A DNA stretch of 64,000 bases from an uncultured Treponema sp. (GCA_934718065.1 CAKUZR010000001.1:186001-250000); one strand, 5' to 3'; numbered from the stretch's first letter, positions 16,572 through 24,701 are shown. The notes: a model not told the origin generated them from the sequence alone. A program made the numbers and translations.

Positions 16572-17495
16572 ATGAAAAAAAATTGGCTGGTGGTTGCGGC
16601 TTTTTGGGTGATTGGTGCTGCGGCGGTTTTTGCGCAGGCTGGACGTGAAAAGCGGAGCGTTGTTTATTTTACGCGCGATGTTTCTTCTGAAGGGCTTATG
16701 AAGGTTTACGGCACACTGAATCAGAAAATTGAGGGAAATGTTGGAATCAAGGTGAGTTTTGGCGGGCCGGACGAAGAGGTTTTGCAGCCGGAGGTTTTGC
16801 GTGGTCTTGTGGCGGCGACCGGCGGAACAATGTTTGACGGAAACGGACTTTCTGGAAACCGATGGACTTCCGCGATGAATCTTTCGTATGCGAAAAAGCA
16901 CGGTTTTACTGAAATCGGGAAGTGCATTATGGTGAGCGACACGGATTTTATCAACTTGCCGGTGAAGGACGGAAATCTTTTGAAATATGCGCGCACTGGA
17001 AAAGAGTTCGCTAGTTTTGACACTCTGATTTCGGTTTTTCGGCCGCGGCTTCACATGCTTCCGGCTTTTGACGGAAATATCAAGAATATTTCGCTTTGCC
17101 TTGCCAACCGGAGCGGAAAATGTATTATTCATTCCGGCGGAACGGACGAAAATCATTATCACAATACGCCTTCCGATGTTCTGATGAAAAGTTTTGCCGA
17201 TGCCGCGAAAGCAGCTCTGGACTACAAGAAAAACTGGGCTTTTATCAATGTGCTTGACGATATTGCGCCTGCCGACGGCTGCCGCGGAGCGAAAAACCTT
17301 GGGAAGATTGGAATTATTGCGTCGAACGACATTGTTGCGCTGGAGCAATGCACTGCGGATTTTTTGATTGAAAAAGCGGACATCGACGAGGCGACGAAAA
17401 CTGAATGGAAAAATGCCCATCGCGTTGGAATGATAGAATATCTTGAAAAAATTGGCGGTGGCACAAGAAATTACACTCTTGTGGAACTGAAATAG
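16572..17495 (+). CDS. Exported DUF362-domain protein
   Basis: 307 residues with a Sec signal peptide (cut near VFAQA). VYFTRDVSSEGLMKVYGTLN, FLIEKADI and the EVLQPEVLRGLVAATGGT region match DUF362. Family members often carry a C-terminal 2[4Fe-4S] ferredoxin domain; here it is absent, and the protein ends in NAHRVGMIEYLEKIGGG. Strong GGAGG ribosome binding site. First gene of a same-strand run of exported proteins divergent from LysR. Activity unknown; secretion and redox neighbours suggest a periplasmic redox or metal role. Confidence 0.82.
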   Translation: MKKNWLVVAAFWVIGAAAVFAQAGREKRSVVYFTRDVSSEGLMKVYGTLNQKIEGNVGIKVSFGGPDEEVLQPEVLRGLVAATGGTMFDGNGLSGNRWTSAMNLSYAKKHGFTEIGKCIMVSDTDFINLPVKDGNLLKYARTGKEFASFDTLISVFRPRLHMLPAFDGNIKNISLCLANRSGKCIIHSGGTDENHYHNTPSDVLMKSFADAAKAALDYKKNWAFINVLDDIAPADGCRGAKNLGKIGIIASNDIVALEQCTADFLIEKADIDEATKTEWKNAHRVGMIEYLEKIGGGTRNYTLVELK

Positions 17496-17516
17496 TTTTG
17501 AGAAAAGGAGTTTGCT

Positions 17517-17942
17517 ATGAAAAAGCTTGTTTTGTTTTTGTTCGCGCTCTTTTGCGGGGCGGCTGTTTTTGCAAAAAGCGTGAATGTTGAAATTGGCGGC
17601 AAGGTGTTTCAGCTGAATCTTTCGGAAACAGACGCGGCGGAAAGTTTTGTTTCTGCGGCGGCCGGCAAAAGCATTGATATGTCAAGGTTCGGCGGATTTG
17701 AGTTTTATTCGTACACAACTTTGAGCGCGTCTTCTGCGGACAAGCGGACTTCGCTCTACAAGGCTGGACACGTTTATTACAATATTCGTTACAATGCGGT
17801 TTCTGTGGCGTACGCTGACCACGATTTAGGAGATGCGGATGCTGTGGAAATCGGGGAATTTGCCGACAAGAGCGTTTGCAGTTTTCTGAAGGAATTTTCT
17901 GGAAGAAATGCTGCGCTTGTTTTGCAGGGCGAAAAGAATTAG
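17517..17942 (+). CDS. Exported cyclophilin-like fold protein
   Basis: 141 residues; signal peptide ends at VFAKS. The mature part (VNVEIGGKVFQLNLSETDAA, then IDMSRFGGFEFYSYTTL, AGHVYYNIRYNAVSVAYADH) follows the cyclophilin-like-2 pattern, a small beta-barrel family frequently encoded beside flavodoxins in anaerobes. It lacks the classical cyclophilin active-site residues, so proline isomerase activity is unlikely. 21 bp behind the DUF362 gene with an AAAGGAG ribosome binding site. Confidence 0.8.
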   Translation: MKKLVLFLFALFCGAAVFAKSVNVEIGGKVFQLNLSETDAAESFVSAAAGKSIDMSRFGGFEFYSYTTLSASSADKRTSLYKAGHVYYNIRYNAVSVAYADHDLGDADAVEIGEFADKSVCSFLKEFSGRNAALVLQGEKN

Positions 17943-17961
17943 CGGTTTGCGGATTTTGTGC

Positions 17962-18140
17962 TTACCTGCGAGCTAACTGCGTTAGGGACCGCTTGCAGCC
18001 CCGATGCTTGCCTGCGAGCTTACAACGTTAGGGATTGGAAGGGTGAGCGGAGCGAAAACACGCTTGCGTGGTCGGAGGCGGAAGCCGTAGCCCTGAAAAG
18101 CCCGACGGCGCTGGTTGAGCGTGTCGAAACCGGTGCCGGA
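17962..18140 (+). repeat. G+C-rich intergenic repeat, copy 1
   Basis: Contains GCTTACAACGTTAGGGATTG, GTGAGCGGAGCGAAAACACG, GGTCGGAGGCGGAAGCCGTA and AAGCCCGACGGCGCTGGTTG, all repeated almost base for base at 19710-19851. It lies just before the first flavodoxin gene. A partial tandem (CCTGCGAGCTAACTGCGTTAG) precedes the main unit. Confidence 0.85.
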
Positions 18141-18186
18141 ACGTCCAAAATATTGCAATTATATAGAAGAAACTGGAGGTTTTGTG

Positions 18187-18717
18187 ATGAAAAAATTTTT
18201 GATTGCGGTTTTGACTGGAGGTTTGATTATGGCGCAGGCGAATGCGAAAACTTTGGTGGCGTATTTTTCGGCGACTGGAAATACGGAGCGGCTGGCGAAA
18301 ACTACGGCGAATGCTTTGGACGCGGACATTTTTGAGATTGTTCCGGCTCAGAAGTACTCGGCGGCGGATTTGGACTGGAATGACAGGAAAAGCCGTTCAA
18401 CGATTGAATGTAACAATCCTTCTGCACGGCCGGCAATTGCTCAGAAAACTGATTTGAGCGGTTACGATACGGTTGTGGTTGAATTTCCAATCTGGTGGTA
18501 TAACGCGCCGAAAATTATTTACACTTTTATGGAAAGCTACGATTTTTCGGGAAAGAAAATTGTTTTGCTCTGCACTTCGGGCGGAAGCGGGCTTGGACGC
18601 ACAACTGACGATTTGAAGAAAGTTGCTTCTGGCGGCGAGTTCGTTGGCGGAAAAAGGTTCAATTCCAGAGCGGGCGCGGATGAAATTAAAAATTATGTTG
18701 AAGGCCTGCTGAAATAG
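18187..18717 (+). CDS. Exported flavodoxin
   Basis: Start at 18187, with GGAGG 8 nt upstream; the longer frame only reads through the repeat. 176 residues: signal peptide (MKKFLIAVLTGGLIMAQANA) then a complete flavodoxin domain. The FMN phosphate loop is YFSATGNTERLA, followed by YDTVVVEFPIWWYNAPKII and LLCTSGGSGLGRTTDDL. Flavodoxins are one-electron carriers normally in the cytoplasm; export is unusual and implies FMN loading before or after secretion. It is adjacent to a decarboxylase-like gene and another exported flavodoxin. Confidence 0.88.
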   Translation: MKKFLIAVLTGGLIMAQANAKTLVAYFSATGNTERLAKTTANALDADIFEIVPAQKYSAADLDWNDRKSRSTIECNNPSARPAIAQKTDLSGYDTVVVEFPIWWYNAPKIIYTFMESYDFSGKKIVLLCTSGGSGLGRTTDDLKKVASGGEFVGGKRFNSRAGADEIKNYVEGLLK

Positions 18718-18747
18718 CGTTTTGCGGCTGGAGATTTTGGAGCTTTT

Positions 18748-19614
18748 ATGAAAAAAATTGTGCTGATTGCGACTGCTGTTTTTTCTTGCGGAGTGGTTTT
18801 TGCTTCTCCAAAGGTAAAGGCTAAGGCGGAAAAAGCGGACAGAAAAATAGAGGAAAAATCAAAGATGAAAACTGAACTTGATTCGGAGCTTTTTAAGACT
18901 GACGCGGAGTTTATGCAGACTTTCCGCAGTTTTTCGGATGAGGAAGTTCCGGCGTATGTGAACGGAAAGGATGGAAATCCGGTGAAGGTTGCGGAAAATG
19001 AGCGGAATCTGGCGGTTCTTGCGGCTTTGCTCGGCGTTCAGGGAAAAGAGGAATTTGAGGCGGCTCTGGACAAGGCTCTTGCTGGCGGAAGCGTGACTCC
19101 GGTTGAAGCGAAGGAAGTTGTTTACCAGGCGACGGCGTATCTTGGGTTTGGAAAAGTGCGTCCGTTTTTGGATGCGGCGAACAAGGTGATGAAGGCTCGG
19201 GGAATAAAACTTCCGCTGGAAGGTCAGAAAACGGTGAATGACAAGGCTGACGGCGAGAATTCAAGGCTGCGGGCTGGAAACCGGAAGCAGATTGAATATT
19301 TTGGCGAGAGGTTGCGCGAATCCTGGTTGAAAGGCGATGAGAACGGAAGAATTGTAAGCTACTGGCTTGCGGACAATTGTTTCGGTGACTATTACACACG
19401 CGGCGGACTTACCGACAGGCAGCGCGAGCTTGTTACGTTCTGTTTTCTTGCTTCTCAGGGCGGATGCGAGCCTCAGCTTGGGTCGCACGCAAAGGCGAAC
19501 ATCGGGCTTGGAAACACGAAGGAATATTTGCTTGCGGTTGTGACACAGATTCTTCCATATATTGGATATCCGCGGAGCTTGAACGCAATAAGAATTGTGA
19601 ACGAGGCGGAATAG
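18748..19614 (+). CDS. Exported carboxymuconolactone decarboxylase-family protein (tandem domains)
   Basis: 288 residues; signal peptide ends near VVFASP. Two CMD-type helical domains: residues ~80-155 (AALLGVQGKEEFEAALDKAL, EVVYQATAYLGFGKVRPFLD) and ~195-285 (DNCFGDYYTRGGLTDRQREL, VTFCFLASQGGCEPQLGSHA). The AhpD CxxC pair is missing; only a single Cys with a His six residues later is seen in the second domain, so a peroxidase-like role is doubtful. A 30-bp gap from the flavodoxin indicates an operon. Confidence 0.85.
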   Translation: MKKIVLIATAVFSCGVVFASPKVKAKAEKADRKIEEKSKMKTELDSELFKTDAEFMQTFRSFSDEEVPAYVNGKDGNPVKVAENERNLAVLAALLGVQGKEEFEAALDKALAGGSVTPVEAKEVVYQATAYLGFGKVRPFLDAANKVMKARGIKLPLEGQKTVNDKADGENSRLRAGNRKQIEYFGERLRESWLKGDENGRIVSYWLADNCFGDYYTRGGLTDRQRELVTFCFLASQGGCEPQLGSHAKANIGLGNTKEYLLAVVTQILPYIGYPRSLNAIRIVNEAE

Positions 19615-19709
19615 TTTTTTAGGCGGATTGGTTTGAAGAATTGATGGGCGGGCTGGAGAAACTTGCAGGCGAAGGAATTTTTACTGCGTGGAAAGTGCAG
19701 GTTGTGGTG

Positions 19710-19851
19710 CTTGCCTGCGAGCTTACAACGTTAGGGATTGGAAGGGTGAGCGGAGCGAAAACACGCTTGCGTGGTCGGAGGCGGAAGCCGTAGCCCTGGA
19801 AAGCCCGACGGCGCTGGTTGAGCGTGTCGAAACCATCGCCGGAACGCCCGG
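19710..19851 (+). repeat. G+C-rich intergenic repeat, copy 2
   Basis: Near-identical to the main unit at 17962-18140 from CTTGCCTGCGAGCTTACAAC to GAGCGTGTCGAAACC, and like it placed immediately before a flavodoxin gene. Confidence 0.88.
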
Positions 19852-19879
19852 AAAAAAATCGGAAATGTGGAGGTTTTTT

Positions 19880-20443
19880 GTGAAAAATTTTTTTAAGATT
19901 GCGGCTGTTTCTGTTTTGCTGGCGGCGTGCGGGGAAGTTTTTGCGGCTGAACCGGCGAAAAAAGACGCTTCAAAAACGCTGATTGTTTTTTACAGCTGGG
20001 GCGGAACGACGCGCGGAATTGCGCAGAAAATTCAGAAGAAGCTTGGCTGCGATATTTTTGAGATTCAGCTTGTGAAACCGTATTCAACGGACTACAGCAC
20101 GGTTCTTGACGAGGCTCAGCGCGACCAGCGGATTCAGGCTCGCCCGGAAATTAAGAACAAGGTTGCGGATTTTGCGAAATACGATACGATTCTTCTGGGC
20201 TACCCGAACTGGTGGGCTTCGATTCCTATGCCGATTGCGACGTTTCTTGAAAGCTACGATTTTGCCGGAAAAACTGTTGTTCCGTTCTGCTCGAATGGCG
20301 GCGGACGGCTTGGGCAGAGCGTTTCGGCGATTACAAAACTTGTGCCGGACGCAACGGTGCAGAATCCGCTTTCAGTGTATTATTCCGGCGGAGCGTCGCT
20401 TGACAAGGATTTGGACAAATGGCTGGCGAAAAACGGATATTAG
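19880..20443 (+). CDS. Exported flavodoxin (second paralogue)
   Basis: Read from a GTG at 19880, which has GGAGG 8 nt upstream and gives a signal peptide (KNFFKIAAVSVLLAACGEVF); an ATG at 19865 lies before that site. About 187 residues. Flavodoxin features: LIVFYSWGGTTRGIAQKIQK (phosphate loop), YDTILLGYPNWWASIPMPIA, VVPFCSNGGGRLGQSV. The LAAC sequence could be a lipobox, so this copy may be membrane-anchored while the other is soluble. It closes the exported redox run. Confidence 0.86.
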   Translation: MKNFFKIAAVSVLLAACGEVFAAEPAKKDASKTLIVFYSWGGTTRGIAQKIQKKLGCDIFEIQLVKPYSTDYSTVLDEAQRDQRIQARPEIKNKVADFAKYDTILLGYPNWWASIPMPIATFLESYDFAGKTVVPFCSNGGGRLGQSVSAITKLVPDATVQNPLSVYYSGGASLDKDLDKWLAKNGY

Positions 20444-20469
20444 CAAGTTTGAGACAGGCGGAAAAGGAC

Positions 20470-20497
20470 TTGAAATTTTTTGAAAACATGATATATT
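20470..20497 (+). promoter_or_regulatory. Candidate promoter of the antitoxin RNA
   Basis: TTGAAA (20470-20475), 16 bp, TATATT (20492-20497). Predicted start about 20504, at the first base of the left inverted-repeat arm, pointing at the toxin gene. Confidence 0.55.
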
Positions 20498-20504
20498 GAA
20501 GAAA

Positions 20505-20587
20505 GAGGGACACCCATTGGATTGGGCTGTCTCCCGTTATTTGGTGAAAAGCCGCCAAAATCCGTTAGACTAGTTTTTGGCGGCTTT
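20505..20587 (+). ncRNA. Candidate antisense antitoxin RNA of a type I system
   Basis: Begins with a hairpin-forming block (GGGACACCCATTGGAT, TGGGCTGTCTCCCG) that is an inverted copy (about 25 of 32 positions) of the toxin mRNA 5' end at 20741-20774, and ends at the shared terminator. The layout (convergent RNAs meeting at one terminator) resembles the Fst/par locus. Expression is inferred from the promoter only. Confidence 0.45.
20548..20587. terminator. Bidirectional terminator of the toxin-antitoxin locus
   Basis: AAAGCCGCCAAAA (20548-20560) and TTTTTGGCGGCTTT (20574-20587) form a 13-bp stem flanked by A and T runs, usable from both strands. It lies 4 bp after the toxin stop codon. Confidence 0.8.
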
Positions 20588-20591
20588 ATTC

Positions 20592-20687
20592 CTACTCGCT
20601 TTCTTCTTTTTTGTGGAAGAGCTTAAGTATGTCGATAATCAGAATGGCAATATTAATTGCCAGCGAAATAATTTCGTAAACTGTCAT
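20592..20687 (-). CDS. 31-residue holin-like type I toxin peptide
   Basis: Minus-strand frame starting MTVYEIISLAINIAILIIDI and ending LKLFHKKEESE: one hydrophobic membrane segment with a charged C-terminus, the pattern of 'putative holin-like toxin' (Hol_Tox) peptides known mainly from Firmicutes. GGGAGG lies 10 nt before the ATG. A promoter (20778-20806), a structured 5' leader and a bidirectional terminator surround it. Such peptides insert in the inner membrane and depolarise the cell when not silenced by an antisense RNA. The coding call is firm from size, ribosome binding site and family pattern; toxicity is inferred. Confidence 0.8.
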   Translation of the reverse strand: MTVYEIISLAINIAILIIDILKLFHKKEESE

Positions 20688-20777
20688 CGCTAAGCCTCCC
20701 TTTTTCAATTATTCCAGTTTTTTTCCAAACCGGTTGAGTCCGGGAGGCAGCCGCCTGTCCAATGAGTGTCCTTGAAT

Positions 20778-20806
20778 AGTATAATCTAGTATAGTGCATT
20801 TAACAA
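20778..20806 (-). promoter_or_regulatory. Promoter of the holin-like toxin mRNA
   Basis: Minus strand TTGTTA (20801-20806), 17 bp, TATACT (20778-20783). The start would fall near 20771, at the outer edge of the right inverted-repeat arm (20741-20774), leaving an ~84-nt leader. Confidence 0.65.
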
Positions 20807-20827
20807 GTCTTTCTTTGGGAGAGTCAA

Positions 20828-21706
20828 ATGAAGATGAATAAATTTTTTTTAATGCTTTTTATGTTGGGTGAAATTTTGTTCAGTGCCGGTGCGCAGGAAG
20901 AAAAATCCTTGTCGGCAAAAAATATGGTTTTTATAAAGGGCGGAACTTTTCAGATGGGAAGTCCGGAAAGCGAAAACTGGCGTGAAAAGGACGAAACGTT
21001 GCACACGGTTACGCTTGATGGCTTTTATATTTCGCGCTACGAGGTGACTCAGGAAGAATACGAGCGTGTGATGGGTAAAAATCCGTCGGCTTTCAAAGGA
21101 CAGGGAAAAAATCTTCCGGTGGAAAATGTTTCCTGGTACGATGCTGTGGAATTCTGCAATGCGTTGAGCCGTGCGGAAGGGCTTTCTCCGGCTTACAGAA
21201 TAGACGGCGAAAATGTTGAATGGAACAAAAGCGCGGACGGCTACAGGCTTCCGACTGAAAGTGAATGGGAATATGCCGCTCGGGCTGGAACAAAAACTCC
21301 GTTCAGCTTAGCGAAAGTTCCAGGCGACTCTGACGCAAATTTTTATGCGCATTATCCGTACAACATTGAGCAAAATTATTTTAATGACAGCGTTCTTGAA
21401 ACCCGCCCGGGCTATTACCGCCAGAAAACCGTGGAAGTCGGCAGCTTCAAGCCGAATGGAAACGGACTTTACGACATCCACGGAAACGTGAGCGAATGGT
21501 GCTGGGATTTCTACGGAAAATATCCGTCTTCCGCGGTGAAAAATCCTTCCGGCGCTGAAAACGGCTCTGCAAGAATTGCCCGTGGCGGCGGCTGGAACGA
21601 CTTTGGAAAACATTTGCGCTGTGCCTACCGTTCAAGCCAGATTCCCGACGAGCCTTCCGCCAGCCGCGGATTCAGAGTGGCGAGAAATGTGGGGAAGGGG
21701 AAGTGA
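20828..21706 (+). CDS. Exported SUMF1/formylglycine-generating-enzyme-like protein
   Basis: 292 residues: signal peptide (cut near AGAQE) then one FGE-sulfatase domain. MVFIKGGTFQMGSPESENW, DGFYISRYEVTQEEYERVMG, PVENVSWYDAVEFCNALS, YRLPTESEWEYAARAG, GNGLYDIHGNVSEWCWDFYG and RIARGGGWNDFG follow in the family order, ending ASRGFRVAR. True formylglycine enzymes activate sulfatases with two C-terminal cysteines; here only CAYRSS is visible, so a non-catalytic C-type-lectin-like role is as likely. GGGAGA precedes the ATG. No sulfatase is nearby. Confidence 0.88.
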   Translation: MKMNKFFLMLFMLGEILFSAGAQEEKSLSAKNMVFIKGGTFQMGSPESENWREKDETLHTVTLDGFYISRYEVTQEEYERVMGKNPSAFKGQGKNLPVENVSWYDAVEFCNALSRAEGLSPAYRIDGENVEWNKSADGYRLPTESEWEYAARAGTKTPFSLAKVPGDSDANFYAHYPYNIEQNYFNDSVLETRPGYYRQKTVEVGSFKPNGNGLYDIHGNVSEWCWDFYGKYPSSAVKNPSGAENGSARIARGGGWNDFGKHLRCAYRSSQIPDEPSASRGFRVARNVGKGK

Positions 21707-21808
21707 GGGGAATGAAATGAGCTGGCGTTTTTTTTGCGTCTTTCTTTTTAAGATAGAAAGCGTTACAGTAATCGCTGTGCGTGTTTGATTTCTCTCCGAG
21801 GGGCAAAA

Positions 21809-22522
21809 ATGGCTGAAAACGCAAGAACAAAAACAAAAATTCCTGCTGGTAAAATTGTAAGGCGTGTGCTTGATGTTTTTATGACGGTGCTTTCTGTTCT
21901 GCTGATGGGCGGAATTACTGCGTTTGAAAATCTTGCGGTGCATGAATGGCTTGGCGCGGCGCTTATTGTTCTGTGGATTTTTCACAATGTTTTGAACCGC
22001 GGTTTTTACCGTTCGCTTTTTAGGGGAAAATACAATGCCGCGCGGATTGTTATGGTGTCGGTGAACGGGGCTTTGCTGGTTTGCGTGGCTCTGCTTGCGG
22101 TGAGCGGAATCATTCTTTCTGATTCAGTTTTTACGTTTCTGAATATTCACAGCGGAATGGCTTTTGCACGGACAGCGCATCTTGTTGCAAGCCACTGGTA
22201 CTACATTCTTGTGGCCCTGCATTTTGCGCTTCATGTGGGTGCGGTTTTTGGAAATATTCCTGCCGCAAAAGACAGCCAGCATCCTGTTGCCGCAAAGATT
22301 TTCCGGGCTGTTCCAGTCATTTTTTCCGCCTACGGAATCTACGCTTTTATTCTGCGCGGCTACTACAAGTATCTTTTCAACACCCAGCCGTTTTTCTTTT
22401 TCGACATTGAACGCGGATTCGCCCTTTTCGTTCTTGACTACTTTTCAATTTTCGTACTTGCCGCAACTGTTTTCTATTATATTCTGAAATTTTCACTGAA
22501 AAGAAATCCGGTAAAAAGGTAA
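21809..22522 (+). CDS. DUF4405 integral membrane protein (cytochrome b-like)
   Basis: Start at 21809 (MAENARTKTK), with GAGGGG 6 nt upstream. 237 residues with about six membrane helices. Histidines lie in helices and loops as HEWLGAALIVLWIFHNVLN, NIHSGMAF, AHLVASHWYYILVALHF and ALHVG, a pattern able to ligate two b-type haems, as proposed for DUF4405. It could hand electrons across the membrane, and the exported flavodoxins 1.5-3.5 kb upstream are possible partners; that link is only inferred from proximity. Confidence 0.75.
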   Translation: MAENARTKTKIPAGKIVRRVLDVFMTVLSVLLMGGITAFENLAVHEWLGAALIVLWIFHNVLNRGFYRSLFRGKYNAARIVMVSVNGALLVCVALLAVSGIILSDSVFTFLNIHSGMAFARTAHLVASHWYYILVALHFALHVGAVFGNIPAAKDSQHPVAAKIFRAVPVIFSAYGIYAFILRGYYKYLFNTQPFFFFDIERGFALFVLDYFSIFVLAATVFYYILKFSLKRNPVKR

Positions 22523-22596
22523 AGAAGTTTTACTTGGTGGCAGTGCGTAGGATTTTGATGAGAAAACCTTTTGCTAATTGCCATCAATCTAAATGG

Positions 22597-22757
22597 CTTA
22601 GGGATTGGAGGGGCGAGCCGGAGGCGAGTTCCGGAGCGGAGGCGGTTGAGCGAGCGAGAACGCTGGAGCGCAGGAATGGAGTGCGGCTAGCACGGAACCC
22701 CGGAAAGCCCGACGGCGGTGGTTTGGCTTGTCGAAACCGCCGCCGGAAGCTCCGGAT
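22597..22757 (+). repeat. G+C-rich intergenic repeat, divergent copy 3
   Basis: Shares TTAGGGATTGGAGGGG, the G/A/C-rich GAGCGGAGG stretch, AAAGCCCGACGGC and TGTCGAAACC with copies 1 and 2, but the middle is different. It fills the convergent gap between the DUF4405 and DXS genes; no gene is seen in 22523-22764. Confidence 0.7.
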
Positions 22758-22764
22758 TGTTATG

Positions 22765-24525
22765 CTAGCTGTTCAGAAGTTCTTTGATGTCGGAAACGAT
22801 TTGCTCCGGCGTTATTCCGAGCTGCTCAAGAAGCGTTTCGGGGTTGTAGCGGTCGTAGAACTTTTTTTCTAGGCCGTAATTTTTGACTTTCATGGTGCTT
22901 GGGCCGTAGAACGATGCGATTTTCTGGCCGAATCCGCCGCTTGAGATTCCGTCTTCGAGGGTGATTACGAGCTGGTGGTCTTTTTTCAGTTCTTCCAGAA
23001 GTTTGCTGTCTGTTCCGGATGCGAACCGCGGATTTATGAGCGTCGGCGTGAATCCGAGCGTTTCTTTTACTGCGGCGGCGATTTTTTCACCTTTCTGATA
23101 GAAGTCGCCGAGCGCGATTATTGCGGCTTTTTCGCCTTTCTGTTCAACTTTGAAGGTGTCGAGCGCGTCGAATGTTTTTTCTGCGGCGCGGTGGGTAACT
23201 TCGTTTCCTGGAATCAGAATCAGAACCGGATGTGATTTCTGTTCTGTCGCCCAGTCGAGCATATTTGTGTATTCTTCGGCGCAAGTTGGGGCTAAAACTA
23301 CAAGGTTCGGAATGTTTGTGAATGCCGCAAGCCCGAAAATTCCAAGGTGAGTAACGTCTGTAAGTCCTGCGAACGATGTGTAGTTCATGAGCATTGTGAC
23401 CGGCATATTGTTTATGCAGACATCCTGCGAAATCTGGTCGTAGGCGCGCTGAAGGAATGTCATATTTGTTACAAGGAGCGGTGTTCCGCCGTTTTTTGCG
23501 ATTCCTGAGCAGGCTGCGACTGCCGCTTCTTCGGCGATTCCCACGTCAAGATACTGTTTGCCGAGCGTTTTGCGCTGTTCCGGGCCGAGCCCTACGGACA
23601 TTGGCATTGCCGGAGTTACAACGATGAATTTTTTGTCTTTTGCGGCTTTTTCCATAATCCATTTTGGTGTGATTGCGCCGTAGCTTTCGCCGTTTCCGAA
23701 ATTTACGGTTGGTTTTCCTGTTTCCCGGTTGAACGGGAGCGTCCAGTGCCAGGCTTCCTTGTTGTCTTCCGCGATTTTGTAGCCTTTTCCTTTCTGCGTG
23801 TGGATGTGAAGAACTACCGGATGATTTATGTCCTTTACTTTTTTGAAAAGTTCAATCATCGCTGCGATGTCGTTTCCGTTTTCTTCATATATATAGTCAA
23901 GTCCGAAGGCGCGGAACATATTGTCGGGTGATTTTCCGTTTGAGTCGCGCAGTTCCTTCAGATTTTTGTAGATTCCGCCGTGGTTTTCAGCGATTGCCAT
24001 TTCGTTGTCGTTCACGATTATTATGAAATTTGAATTCAGTTCTGAGCCGGCCGCGCTTAACGCTTCAAGGGCTTCTCCGCCGGAAAGCGAGCCGTCGCCG
24101 ATTACCGCGATGATGTTTTCATTTTTGCCAAGAACATCGCGTCCTTTTGCAAGTCCCAGCGCGAGCGCAATTGAAGTTGAAGTGTGTCCCACGTTGAAAA
24201 AGTCATGTTCGCTTTCTTCCGGGTTTGTGTAGCCTGAATCTTCTGAAAAATGCGAGTCGTCAAGGTAGCCGGCTTTTCTTCCTGTAAGAAGTTTGTGAGG
24301 GTAGCTCTGGTGCGAAACGTCGAAAACAATTTTGTCTATAGGAGAGTTAAAAACGTAGTGAAGCGCGATTGTTGTCTCCACCATTCCAAAGTTCGGACCG
24401 AAATGTCCGCCGATTTTTGTAAGCCTGTTGAAAAGGGCTTCGCGCATTTCTCCTGCGAGCGCGTTCATTTCTTCAAGTGAAAGTTTTTTTACGTCTGCCG
24501 GTGAGTCAATCTTTTCCAAATACAT
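22765..24525 (-). CDS. dxs: 1-deoxy-D-xylulose-5-phosphate synthase-type transketolase
   Basis: Start set at 24525 (MYLEKIDSPADVKKLSLEEM), where the DXS fold begins. 586 residues, a little shorter than classic DXS (~620). Thiamine-diphosphate site: VFDVSHQSYPHKLLTGR, GDGSLSGGEALEALSAAG with NDNEMAIAEN, and the second half DVGIAEEAAVAACSGIAKNG. DXS condenses pyruvate with glyceraldehyde 3-phosphate at the head of the MEP, thiamine and pyridoxal routes. The usual DGHD motif is replaced by ENGND, typical of a distinct DXS-like subgroup found in anaerobes, so the in vivo role may be vitamin rather than isoprenoid synthesis. Single gene with no pathway neighbours. Confidence 0.85.
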   Translation of the reverse strand: MYLEKIDSPADVKKLSLEEMNALAGEMREALFNRLTKIGGHFGPNFGMVETTIALHYVFNSPIDKIVFDVSHQSYPHKLLTGRKAGYLDDSHFSEDSGYTNPEESEHDFFNVGHTSTSIALALGLAKGRDVLGKNENIIAVIGDGSLSGGEALEALSAAGSELNSNFIIIVNDNEMAIAENHGGIYKNLKELRDSNGKSPDNMFRAFGLDYIYEENGNDIAAMIELFKKVKDINHPVVLHIHTQKGKGYKIAEDNKEAWHWTLPFNRETGKPTVNFGNGESYGAITPKWIMEKAAKDKKFIVVTPAMPMSVGLGPEQRKTLGKQYLDVGIAEEAAVAACSGIAKNGGTPLLVTNMTFLQRAYDQISQDVCINNMPVTMLMNYTSFAGLTDVTHLGIFGLAAFTNIPNLVVLAPTCAEEYTNMLDWATEQKSHPVLILIPGNEVTHRAAEKTFDALDTFKVEQKGEKAAIIALGDFYQKGEKIAAAVKETLGFTPTLINPRFASGTDSKLLEELKKDHQLVITLEDGISSGGFGQKIASFYGPSTMKVKNYGLEKKFYDRYNPETLLEQLGITPEQIVSDIKELLNS

Positions 24526-24701
24526 TCTATCAACGCCTCGATATATAAGTTTCGTTTTGTAACTTATATAAAATGTAATAAAGAAAAGGTTACTTGTCAA
24601 TATTTATTTTGCGATTTAGAAACAAAACGTTTCTTATTTTGTACAAATTTTGTTCAGAGTGGCTGGCTGGGGAGTCTCGATTTTTATTCGTTTTTGATTT
24701 T

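Noticed and set aside
16527..17420. 297-residue minus-strand frame
   Set aside because: Antisense of the DUF362 gene, which has a signal peptide, ribosome binding site and family match.
19688..19879. Longer flavodoxin start reading through the G+C-rich repeat
   Set aside because: The GGAGG site lies just before the GTG at 19880 and the upstream residues are translated repeat shared with 17962-18140.
20828..21706. Genuine sulfatase-activating formylglycine enzyme
   Set aside because: No sulfatase gene nearby and the C-terminal cysteine pair is not evident; kept as SUMF1-like only.
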